This document shows positions 57,572-64,000 of a stretch of DNA of 64,000 bases, one piece after another; the first letter of the stretch is position 1; every line of letters begins with the position of its first letter. The notes beneath the pieces were generated by a model. The model had not been told where the DNA came from. It did no database searches and saw only the letters and a program-made list of their open reading frames with translations. Position numbers and translations under genes: made by a program. The DNA is from Hominiventricola filiformis (GTDB taxonomy: Bacteria; Bacillota; Clostridia; Lachnospirales; Lachnospiraceae): NCBI RefSeq assembly GCF_020686965.1, contig NZ_JAJEPS010000008.1, positions 62,001-126,000 on the forward strand, in the 5' to 3' direction.

Positions 57572-57826
57572 GTGGAAAGAAATCTGAGAAAAACCCGTGT
57601 CGGTAAAGTGGTTAGCAATAAAATGGATAAGACCATCGTAGTTGCTGTAGAGAACCATGTAAAACATCCGCTCTACGGAAAGATCGTTAAGAAGACTTAT
57701 AAATTAAAAGCGCACGATGAGAATAATGAGTGCGGAATCGGTGATACCGTAAAAGTTATGGAGACCAGACCGCTGTCTAAAGACAAGAGATGGAGACTGG
57801 TCAACATTATTGAGAAAGCCAGATAG
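57572..57826 (+). CDS. rpsQ: ribosomal protein S17
   Basis: GTG start after GAAAGGAGAACAATC. ERNLRKTRVGKVVSNKMDKT and the OB-fold VAVENHVKHPLYGKIVKKT identify S17, which binds 16S rRNA early in assembly. 84 residues. The GTG start is less common for this gene but has a good ribosome site. Confidence 0.96.
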   Translation: MERNLRKTRVGKVVSNKMDKTIVVAVENHVKHPLYGKIVKKTYKLKAHDENNECGIGDTVKVMETRPLSKDKRWRLVNIIEKAR

Positions 57827-57838
57827 GAGGATGCCGCA

Positions 57839-58207
57839 ATGGTACAGCAGGAAACAAGACTGAAAGTTGCTGATAACACCGGTGCAAAAGAATTACTCTG
57901 CATCCGCGTTATGGGCGGCTCTACAAGAAGATATGCAAACATCGGCGATGTGATCGTTGCCAGCGTTAAAGATGCAACACCAGGCGGTGTTGTTAAAAAG
58001 GGCGATGTAGTGAAGGCTGTTGTAGTCCGCACTGTTAAAGGCGCTCGCCGTAAAGACGGCTCCTACATCAAATTTGATGAGAATGCCGCAGTTATTATCA
58101 AAGAGGATAAAAACCCGAGAGGAACCCGTATCTTTGGGCCGGTAGCTAGAGAGCTTCGTGAGAAACAGTTCATGAAGATCGTATCCCTTGCTCCGGAAGT
58201 ATTATAG
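57839..58207 (+). CDS. rplN: ribosomal protein L14
   Basis: ATG after AGGAGGATGCCGCA. MVQQETRLKVADNTGAKELL and IRVMGGSTRRYANIGDVIVA are the family marks. 122 residues. It contacts the 30S to form an inter-subunit bridge and is the docking site of RsfS. Confidence 0.97.
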   Translation: MVQQETRLKVADNTGAKELLCIRVMGGSTRRYANIGDVIVASVKDATPGGVVKKGDVVKAVVVRTVKGARRKDGSYIKFDENAAVIIKEDKNPRGTRIFGPVARELREKQFMKIVSLAPEVL

Positions 58208-58220
58208 GAGGTATCGGAAT

Positions 58221-58532
58221 ATGTCTACAATGAAAATTAAAAAAGGCGACACCGTCAGAGTCATTGCCGGTACTGACAAAGGAAGCGAAGGCAAGGTTAT
58301 CGCTGTTAATCACAAAAACAACACCGTCCTCGTAGAGGGTGTAAACATGATTACAAAACACACCAAACCGTCACCGGCTAACCAGCAGGGCGGAATCGTA
58401 CATCAGGAAGGACCGATCGACGCTTCTAACGTTATGTTCGTAAGCGAAGGAAAAGTTTCCAGAATCGGTTTCAAGATGGACGGAGACAAGAAAGTCCGCG
58501 TTGCAAAAGCAACCGGTAAGGTTATCGACTAA
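58221..58532 (+). CDS. rplX: ribosomal protein L24
   Basis: ATG 58221 after AGGAGG (58207-58212); the upstream in-frame TTG 58188 is inside rplN and rejected. KKGDTVRVIAGTDKGSEGKV is the KOW motif; MITKHTKPSPANQQGGIVHQ follows. 103 residues. An early 50S assembly starter. Confidence 0.96.
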   Translation: MSTMKIKKGDTVRVIAGTDKGSEGKVIAVNHKNNTVLVEGVNMITKHTKPSPANQQGGIVHQEGPIDASNVMFVSEGKVSRIGFKMDGDKKVRVAKATGKVID

Positions 58533-58558
58533 TATTTGAGGAAGGAGGTCTGGAGAAG

Positions 58559-59098
58559 TTGAGTAGACTCAGTGAGCAGTACAAAAATGAGATCGTAGAC
58601 GCTATGATCAAAAAATTTGAATATAAAAACATTATGGAAGTGCCGAAGCTTGACAAAGTTGTTATCAACATGGGTGTCGGCGAGGCTAAAGAGAATGCTA
58701 AAGTGCTGGATTCTGCAGTAAAAGATCTGGAGACCATCACCGGTCAGAAAGTAGTTCTGACCAGAGCAAAGAATTCCGTAGCAAACTTCAAAATCCGTGA
58801 GGGTATGCCGATCGGATGCAAAGTTACTCTTCGTGGAGAGAAAATGTACGAGTTCGTGGATCGTCTGGTAAACCTGGCACTTCCGCGTGTACGTGACTTC
58901 CGTGGTGTAAACCCGAACGCTTTCGATGGCAGAGGAAACTATGCACTCGGAATCAAAGAACAGCTGATTTTCCCGGAAATTGAATATGATAAAGTGGACA
59001 AAGTAAGAGGTATGGATATCATCTTCGTTACCACCGCTAAGACAGACGAGGAGGCTCGTTATCTGTTAAGCTTATTCAATATGCCATTCGCTAAATAG
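58559..59098 (+). CDS. rplE: ribosomal protein L5
   Basis: TTG start; AAGGAGG (58541-58547) lies upstream and no ATG fits. MEVPKLDKVVINMGVGEAKE, the 5S rRNA-binding NFKIREGMPIGCKVTLRGEK and FPEIEYDKVDKVRGMDIIFV identify L5. 179 residues. The TTG start may lower its output relative to neighbours. Confidence 0.96.
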   Translation: MSRLSEQYKNEIVDAMIKKFEYKNIMEVPKLDKVVINMGVGEAKENAKVLDSAVKDLETITGQKVVLTRAKNSVANFKIREGMPIGCKVTLRGEKMYEFVDRLVNLALPRVRDFRGVNPNAFDGRGNYALGIKEQLIFPEIEYDKVDKVRGMDIIFVTTAKTDEEARYLLSLFNMPFAK

Positions 59099-59109
59099 GA
59101 GGGAATTTC

Positions 59110-59295
59110 ATGGCTAAGACATCGATGAAAATCAAACAGCAGCGCAAACAGAAATTCTCCACCAGAGAATACAGCCGCTGCAGAATTTGCGGTCGTCCGC
59201 ATGCTTACCTTAGAAAATATGGAATCTGCAGAATTTGCTTCCGTGAGCTGGCTTACGCAGGCCAGATCCCGGGCGTAAAGAAAGCAAGCTGGTAG
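59110..59295 (+). CDS. rpsN: ribosomal protein S14, zinc type
   Basis: ATG after TAGGAGGGAATTTC. Cys24-x2-Cys27 and Cys40-x2-Cys43 form the zinc site of the short (61-residue) S14. Known: many Firmicutes keep this C+ form and some also have a zinc-free copy used under zinc starvation; no second copy is in the window. Confidence 0.97.
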   Translation: MAKTSMKIKQQRKQKFSTREYSRCRICGRPHAYLRKYGICRICFRELAYAGQIPGVKKASW

Positions 59296-59310
59296 AAAGG
59301 AGACGTCAAA

Positions 59311-59712
59311 ATGACAACGAACGATCCAATCGCAGATATGCTCACTAGAATCCGCAATGCGAACACTGCAAAGCATGATACCGTAGATGTACCGGTATCC
59401 AAGATGAAACTTGCGATCGCTGACATCCTGGTAGATGAGGGATATGTTGAGAAATACGATCTGGTAGATAACGGAAACTTCAAAGATATCCGTATCACCT
59501 TAAAATATGGAAAAGATAAGAACGATAAAATTATCGCTGGCCTGAAGAGAATTTCCAAACCGGGTCTGCGTGTATACGCAAGCAGAGAAGAGCTGCCGAA
59601 AGTACTCGGTGGTCTCGGAATCGCTATCATCTCCACCAACAAAGGTGTGATGACTGACAAGAAAGCAAGAGAGCTGAATGTCGGCGGCGAAGTTCTTGCA
59701 TTTGTTTGGTAG
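59311..59712 (+). CDS. rpsH: ribosomal protein S8
   Basis: ATG after AAGGAGACGTCAAA. TTNDPIADMLTRIRNANTAK and the C-terminal GIAIISTNKGVMTDKKARE are diagnostic. Known: S8 represses the spc operon in Escherichia coli; a hairpin right after this gene may matter in that respect. 133 residues. Confidence 0.97.
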   Translation: MTTNDPIADMLTRIRNANTAKHDTVDVPVSKMKLAIADILVDEGYVEKYDLVDNGNFKDIRITLKYGKDKNDKIIAGLKRISKPGLRVYASREELPKVLGGLGIAIISTNKGVMTDKKARELNVGGEVLAFVW

Positions 59713-59744
59713 TAAATACATTACTATATAACTCACTGAAAACA

Positions 59745-59766
59745 GAAGGGACAAACATGTCCCTTC
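59745..59766 (+). other. perfect hairpin between rpsH and rplF
   Basis: GAAGGGACA (59745-59753), AACA loop, TGTCCCTTC (59758-59766). No T-run follows, so it is not a terminator. It is the only sizeable hairpin in the spc part of the operon and sits in its longest internal gap (83 bases). Possible processing, stability or autoregulatory site. Confidence 0.6.
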
Positions 59767-59795
59767 CGAAAATCTAAGTAAGGAGGATTTGAATT

Positions 59796-60335
59796 ATGTC
59801 CCGTATCGGAAGATTACCGGTAGCGATCCCGGACGGAGTAACCGTGACCGTAGCCGAGGGAAACAAAGTGACCGTAAAAGGCCCGAAGGGAACTCTGGAA
59901 AGAGTACTTCCCGCAGAAATGACAATCAAAGTTGAGGATGGACACGTAGTAGTGACCAGACCGAACGATCTGAAGAAAATGAAATCTTTACACGGATTAA
60001 CCAGAACTCTGATCTCCAACATGGTGACAGGTGTTCATACTGGTTATGAGAAAGTTCTTGAGGTAAACGGTGTTGGTTATCGTTGCTCCAAATCCGGAAA
60101 GAACCTGACTCTTCATCTTGGATACTCTCATCCGGTTGAGATGACCGATCCGGAAGGTCTTGAGGCTGTTGTAGATGGCAACAAGATCACCGTTAAGGGA
60201 ATCGACAAGGAAAAAGTTGGCCAGTACGCTGCTGAGATTCGCGATAAGAGAAGACCTGAGCCGTATAAGGGCAAAGGTATCAAGTATGAGACCGAAGTTA
60301 TCAGACGTAAAGTTGGTAAAACTGGTAAGAAATAA
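59796..60335 (+). CDS. rplF: ribosomal protein L6
   Basis: ATG after TAAGGAGGATTTGAATT. SRIGRLPVAIPDGVTVTVAE and the C-terminal RDKRRPEPYKGKGIKYETE identify L6, which lies near the GTPase centre. 179 residues, with two similar domains as usual. Confidence 0.97.
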   Translation: MSRIGRLPVAIPDGVTVTVAEGNKVTVKGPKGTLERVLPAEMTIKVEDGHVVVTRPNDLKKMKSLHGLTRTLISNMVTGVHTGYEKVLEVNGVGYRCSKSGKNLTLHLGYSHPVEMTDPEGLEAVVDGNKITVKGIDKEKVGQYAAEIRDKRRPEPYKGKGIKYETEVIRRKVGKTGKK

Positions 60336-60352
60336 ATAAGGAGAGTGTAAAG

Positions 60353-60721
60353 ATGGTTAGTAAGAAATCAAGAAGCGAAGTTCGCGCTAAAAAGCATTAC
60401 AGACTGCGTAACCACATCAGCGGCACCGCTGAGAGACCGCGTCTGGCAGTGTTCAGAAGTAATAATCATATGTATGCTCAGATTATCGACGACACCGTTG
60501 GAAACACTCTGGTATCTGCTTCTACCCTTCAGAAGGATGTAAAAGCTGAGCTTGAGAAAACCAACAACGTTGATGCAGCAGCATATCTTGGAAAAGTTAT
60601 CGCAGAGAAAGCCCTTGAGAAAGGAATCAAAGAGGTTGTATTTGACCGTGGCGGATTCATTTATCAGGGTAAGATTGCAGCACTGGCTGAGGCAGCCCGT
60701 GAGGCAGGACTGGAATTTTAG
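60353..60721 (+). CDS. rplR: ribosomal protein L18
   Basis: ATG after AAGGAGAGTGTAAAG. KHYRLRNHISGTAERPRLAV and EVVFDRGGFIYQGKIAALAE are typical. Binds 5S rRNA with L5. 122 residues, with the basic N-terminal extension common in Firmicutes. Confidence 0.97.
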   Translation: MVSKKSRSEVRAKKHYRLRNHISGTAERPRLAVFRSNNHMYAQIIDDTVGNTLVSASTLQKDVKAELEKTNNVDAAAYLGKVIAEKALEKGIKEVVFDRGGFIYQGKIAALAEAAREAGLEF

Positions 60722-60739
60722 AGGAGGAGGAGACATAAC

Positions 60740-61249
60740 ATGAGACATGAGATCATTGATGCAAGTCAGTTAGAACTGACTGATAAAGTCGTATCAATTA
60801 AGCGTGTTAGTAAGACCGTCAAAGGCGGACGTAGCATGCGTTTCACGGCTCTGGTAGTCGTTGGTGACGGAAACGGTCACGTAGGCGCCGGTCTTGGAAA
60901 AGCCACTGAAATTCCGGAAGCTATCCGTAAGGGCAGAGAAGATGCCGTTAAGAAGCTTGTAACCGTCGCACTGGATGACAATAAGAGTATTCCGCATGAC
61001 AACTTTGGTAAGTTCGGAAGTGCTTCCGTACTGCTGAAGAAATCCCCGGAAGGTACCGGTATCATCGCAGGAGGTCCTGCACGTGCCGTTGTAGAGCTTG
61101 CTGGTATCAAGAATATCCGTACCAAATCTCTGGGATCAAACAATAAACAGAATGTTGTACTGGCTACTATCGAAGGTCTGGCTGGTCTGACCTCTCCGGA
61201 GGAGATCGCTAAGAAACGTGGTAAGTCTGTTGACGAGATCATGGCATAA
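60740..61249 (+). CDS. rpsE: ribosomal protein S5
   Basis: ATG after GAGGAGGAGGAGACATAAC. VVSIKRVSKTVKGGRSMRF with VGAGLGKATEIPEAIRKGRE and the later VLLKKSPEGTGIIAGGPARA identify S5. It helps form the mRNA entry site with S3 and S4. 169 residues. Confidence 0.97.
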   Translation: MRHEIIDASQLELTDKVVSIKRVSKTVKGGRSMRFTALVVVGDGNGHVGAGLGKATEIPEAIRKGREDAVKKLVTVALDDNKSIPHDNFGKFGSASVLLKKSPEGTGIIAGGPARAVVELAGIKNIRTKSLGSNNKQNVVLATIEGLAGLTSPEEIAKKRGKSVDEIMA

Positions 61250-61263
61250 GGAGGAGAATGAAA

Positions 61264-61446
61264 ATGGCAGAGAAATTAAAGATCACATTAGTAAAATCTC
61301 CTATCGGCGCTATCCCGAAGCAGAAAGCTACGGTAGAAGCTCTTGGTCTTAAGAAAGTAAACAAGACTGTTGAGATGCCGGATAACGATGCAGTTCGTGG
61401 AATGATCTGGCATGTAAGACACTTAGTAAAAGTGGAAGAAATCTAA
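61264..61446 (+). CDS. rpmD: ribosomal protein L30
   Basis: ATG 61264 is preferred; AAGGAGG (61248-61254) is nine bases upstream, while ATG 61258 is only three bases away from it. KITLVKSPIGAIPKQKATVE and MIWHVRHLVKVEE are typical. 60 residues. Confidence 0.95.
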   Translation: MAEKLKITLVKSPIGAIPKQKATVEALGLKKVNKTVEMPDNDAVRGMIWHVRHLVKVEEI

Positions 61447-61472
61447 TTATCAGACAGTAAGGAGGTGCCACA

Positions 61473-61913
61473 ATGGACTTATCGAATTTACAGTACGCTG
61501 AAGGCTCCAGACAGAGCAATAACTTCAGAAGAGGCCGTGGACACGGTTCAGGAAACGGTAAGACAGCAGGTAAAGGTCATAAGGGTCAGAAAGCTCGTTC
61601 AGGAGCTCCGAGACCGGGCTTTGAAGGCGGTCAGATGCCTTTATACAGAAGACTTCCGAAGAGAGGCTTTACTAATCGCAATACAAAAGAGATCGTTGCA
61701 ATTAACTTAAGCGCTCTGGAAAGATTCGAAAATGACAGTGTAGTTTCTGTTGAGACTCTTATTGCAGAGGGTGTTGTTAAAAACCCGAAAGACGGAGTTA
61801 AGATCCTTGGAAATGGAGAGTTAACCAAGAAACTCACTGTACAGGCAAACGCTTTTTCTGCAAGTGCAGCAGCTAAAATTGAGGCTCTTGGTGGAAAAGC
61901 AGAGGTGATCTAA
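61473..61913 (+). CDS. rplO: ribosomal protein L15
   Basis: ATG after AAGGAGGTGCCACA. GRGHGSGNGKTAGKGHKGQK and APRPGFEGGQMPLYRRLPKR are the Gly/Arg-rich hallmark of L15. 146 residues. The stop overlaps the secY start by one base (TAATG). Confidence 0.97.
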   Translation: MDLSNLQYAEGSRQSNNFRRGRGHGSGNGKTAGKGHKGQKARSGAPRPGFEGGQMPLYRRLPKRGFTNRNTKEIVAINLSALERFENDSVVSVETLIAEGVVKNPKDGVKILGNGELTKKLTVQANAFSASAAAKIEALGGKAEVI

Positions 61914-63229
61914 TGCTTAAAACGCTGCGGAATGCATTTAAAATTGAAGATATTCGCAAGAAACTGATCTTCACTTTTTTAATGTTAATCGTTGTACGGT
62001 TTGGTTCCCAGCTTCCAATCCCAGGTGTAAACAGAACTTATTTCCAGGAATGGTTCGCAAGACAGACCGGTGACGCATTCAATTTTTTTGATGCGTTCAC
62101 CGGCGGTTCTTTTACCAGCATGTCTTTATTTGCACTTGGTATTACACCGTACATCACATCTTCCATTATTGTACAGCTTCTGACCATCGCTATTCCGAAA
62201 CTGGAAGAGATGCAGAAGGATGGAGAGGATGGAAGAAAGAAGATTCAGACCATTTCACGTTATTTGACGGTTGCACTGGCTCTCATCGAAGGTATTGCAA
62301 TGACGATCGGATTTGGCGGAAGAGGATTGCTGGAATCCTTTAACGTACCGAATTGCATTGTTGTCGTGGCCGCTATGACAGCTGGAAGTGCATTCCTTAT
62401 GTGGATTGGTGAAGAAATCACGGAATATGGTGTGGGCAACGGTATTTCCATCGTGCTCCTGATCAATATCGTGTCCAGAATCCCGGATGATTTTGTGACA
62501 CTGTATGATCAGTTCATGAAAGGGAAGACAATCCTGAATGCAGTACTCGCTGCAGTCATTATCATTGCAGTTGTTCTTGTTACGGTTGTATTCGTTATCA
62601 TCCTTCAGGATGGTGAAAGAAGAATTCCGGTACAGTATGCAAAGAAAATGCAGGGCCGCAAGATGGTAGGCGGACAGTCCACGAATATCCCGCTGAAGGT
62701 AAATACTGCAGGAGTTATCCCCGTTATCTTCGCTTCTTCCCTGATGAGTTTCCCGGGAGTCATTGCTTCTCTTCTGGGCAAAACAGGAGGAACAGGTATC
62801 GGTTCCAAGATTCTGGCTGGATTAAGCCAGTCAAGCTGGTGTGATCCCAGCAGACCTATCTATTCTATCGGTCTTGTGGTATATATTGTGCTGGTAGTAT
62901 TCTTTGCATACTTCTACACATCCATTACCTTCAATCCGATCGAGATTTCCAATAATATGAAGCGCCAGGGTGGATTCATTCCAGGTATTCGTCCGGGTAA
63001 GCCGACTACGGAATATCTCAGCAAGATTTTAAATTACATTGTATTTATCGGTGCAGTAGGACTGATTATAGTATGTGTGATCCCGATCGTATTCAATGGT
63101 GTCTTTGGCGCTAATGTATCCTTCGGAGGCACGTCCATCATCATCATTGTAGGAGTTGTTCTGGAAACATTAAAACAGATCGAATCCCAGATGCTGGTAC
63201 GTTACTATAAAGGTTTTCTGAACGATTAG
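61913..63229 (+). CDS. secY: preprotein translocase subunit SecY
   Basis: ATG overlaps the rplO stop. Ten membrane helices are visible over 438 residues; landmarks are RFGSQLPIPGVNRTYFQEWF, ALGITPYITSSIIVQLLTI, the loop QDGERRIPVQYAKKMQGRK and the C-terminal YYKGFLND. Known: channel of the Sec pathway, essential. Co-translation with L15 is the rule in this operon. Confidence 0.97.
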   Translation: MLKTLRNAFKIEDIRKKLIFTFLMLIVVRFGSQLPIPGVNRTYFQEWFARQTGDAFNFFDAFTGGSFTSMSLFALGITPYITSSIIVQLLTIAIPKLEEMQKDGEDGRKKIQTISRYLTVALALIEGIAMTIGFGGRGLLESFNVPNCIVVVAAMTAGSAFLMWIGEEITEYGVGNGISIVLLINIVSRIPDDFVTLYDQFMKGKTILNAVLAAVIIIAVVLVTVVFVIILQDGERRIPVQYAKKMQGRKMVGGQSTNIPLKVNTAGVIPVIFASSLMSFPGVIASLLGKTGGTGIGSKILAGLSQSSWCDPSRPIYSIGLVVYIVLVVFFAYFYTSITFNPIEISNNMKRQGGFIPGIRPGKPTTEYLSKILNYIVFIGAVGLIIVCVIPIVFNGVFGANVSFGGTSIIIIVGVVLETLKQIESQMLVRYYKGFLND

Positions 63230-63243
63230 TCGATACAGAAAAA

Positions 63244-63289
63244 AGCCTGTACGGAAGTGCCAGAATGGTAATTTTGTACAGGCTATTTT
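63244..63289 (+). terminator. terminator or attenuator between secY and adk
   Basis: AGCCTGTAC (63244-63252) pairs with GTACAGGCT (63276-63284), flanked by AAAA and TATTTT, with a long 23-base loop. A TATAAA-like box further down (near 63305) could start a separate adk transcript. Partial termination is likely, complete termination uncertain. Confidence 0.55.
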
Positions 63290-63325
63290 AAAATGCATAA
63301 ACTGGTATAAATTGGAGACACTATT

Positions 63326-63970
63326 ATGAAAATTATTATGTTAGGAGCTCCCGGAGCTGGAAAAGGAACACAGGCTAAAAAAATCGCTGAGAAGTGTGGT
63401 ATTCCGCACATTTCCACAGGAGATATTTTCCGTGCAAATATTAAAAACGGAACTGAGCTTGGAAAAAAAGCGAAAACTTACATGGATCAGGGACTGCTTG
63501 TTCCGGATGAACTGGTATGCGATCTGGTAGTAGACAGAATTCAGCAGGATGACTGCAAAAAAGGTTACATTCTGGATGGATTTCCACGTACGATCCCGCA
63601 GGCAGAAAGTCTTGACAAGGCACTGCAGGCAATTGGTGAGAAAATGGACTATGCCATTGACGTTGAAGTTCCGGACGAGAATATCGTTAAGAGAATGGGC
63701 GGACGCCGTGCCTGCGTAGGCTGCGGAGCTACCTATCATCTGGTATATGCACCGACCAAAAAAGAGGGAATCTGTGATGTATGCGGCGGCGAGCTGATTC
63801 TTCGTGATGATGATAAGCCAGAGACCGTTCAGAAACGTCTTGGCGTATATCATGAGCAGACCCAGCCGCTGATTGATTATTATAAGAATCAGGGAATCTT
63901 AAGAGAAGTAGACGGCTCTGTCGATATGGAGGATGTCTTCAAGGAGATTCTGAACATTCTGGGAGTATAA
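63326..63970 (+). CDS. adk: adenylate kinase, zinc-LID type
   Basis: ATG after ATTGGAGACACTATT. P-loop GAPGAGKGT (residues 7-15); LID domain with Cys130, Cys133, Cys150 and Cys153, which bind zinc in Gram-positive enzymes; DGFPRTIPQAE near residue 84. Known: converts ATP plus AMP to two ADP. 214 residues. Commonly follows secY in Firmicutes. Confidence 0.97.
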   Translation: MKIIMLGAPGAGKGTQAKKIAEKCGIPHISTGDIFRANIKNGTELGKKAKTYMDQGLLVPDELVCDLVVDRIQQDDCKKGYILDGFPRTIPQAESLDKALQAIGEKMDYAIDVEVPDENIVKRMGGRRACVGCGATYHLVYAPTKKEGICDVCGGELILRDDDKPETVQKRLGVYHEQTQPLIDYYKNQGILREVDGSVDMEDVFKEILNILGV

Positions 63971-63973
63971 GAA

Positions 63974-64000
63974 ATGTCAGTTACGATTAAATCTGCAAGA
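63974..64000 (+). CDS. map: start of type I methionine aminopeptidase (cut by window end)
   Basis: ATG 63974, four bases after the adk stop, begins MSVTIKSAR, a usual opening of Lachnospiraceae MetAP. Only nine codons are inside the window. The order secY-adk-map is conserved, which supports the call. Confidence 0.72.

Overview
The window looks like a Lachnospiraceae-type gut Firmicute (class Clostridia). Shine-Dalgarno sites are strong, TTG and GTG starts are common, the ribosomal S10/spc operon has the Firmicutes order with a zinc-type S14, and the mobile genes are of kinds common in Clostridia. No rRNA, tRNA, IS transposase or CRISPR array is visible.

Region 1 (1 to about 45.4 kb) is most of an integrative and conjugative element (ICE) whose left end lies outside the window. 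It opens inside a large SNF2-like helicase gene, followed by a toprim/DUF3991 protein and a long run of small, mostly uncharacterised accessory genes (2.7-16.2 kb). Among these are a HipA-like gene broken by two in-frame TAG codons, a ribbon-helix-helix protein, two tandem DUF5688 genes and a MobP-type relaxase at 12.5 kb. A gene-free patch at 8006-8172 holds six back-to-back perfect hairpins. The transfer region (16.2-38.2 kb) has a VirD4-like coupling protein, a VirB2-like pilin, a VirB6/TrbL-like channel protein, a PrgI-like protein, a VirB4 ATPase and a C39-like peptidase. Inserted in it are a pair of DNA methyltransferases (m5C and MT-A70) and a full Tad/type II-secretion-like pilus set: prepilin peptidase, CpaB, TadZ, TadA/CpaF, TadB, TadC and two TadE/G-like pseudopilins. 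A RelE-like toxin-antitoxin pair follows VirB4. At 38.9-41.3 kb, on the minus strand, lies an agr-like quorum-sensing set (autoinducer-like peptide, GHKL kinase, LytTR regulator) with no AgrB in the window. A large serine recombinase (41.4 kb), a small degenerate resolvase-like gene and an AT-rich two-gene cargo, one a membrane protein, close the element.

Region 2 (45.4-52.3 kb) is chromosomal: three genes of four-carbon acid sugar catabolism (OtnK kinase, OtnC decarboxylase, a SAF-domain oxidoreductase), a beta-CASP metallo-beta-lactamase-fold protein on the minus strand, an RlmI-like methyltransferase, a roughly 490-bp stretch without a convincing gene, and a small conserved protein.

Region 3 (52.4-64.0 kb) is the S10-spc operon: a consensus promoter, a long structured leader, rpsJ-rplC-rplD-rplW-rplB-rpsS-rplV-rpsC-rplP-rpmC-rpsQ-rplN-rplX-rplE-rpsN-rpsH-rplF-rplR-rpsE-rpmD-rplO-secY, then adk and the first codons of map.

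The least ordinary points are the T4SS/Tad combination in one ICE, the hairpin array at 8.0-8.2 kb, the agr-like locus without agrB, and the nearly identical acidic Met-Glu-Arg/Gln tails on many unrelated accessory proteins. No database search was possible, so family names rest on motifs and on memory of these families.
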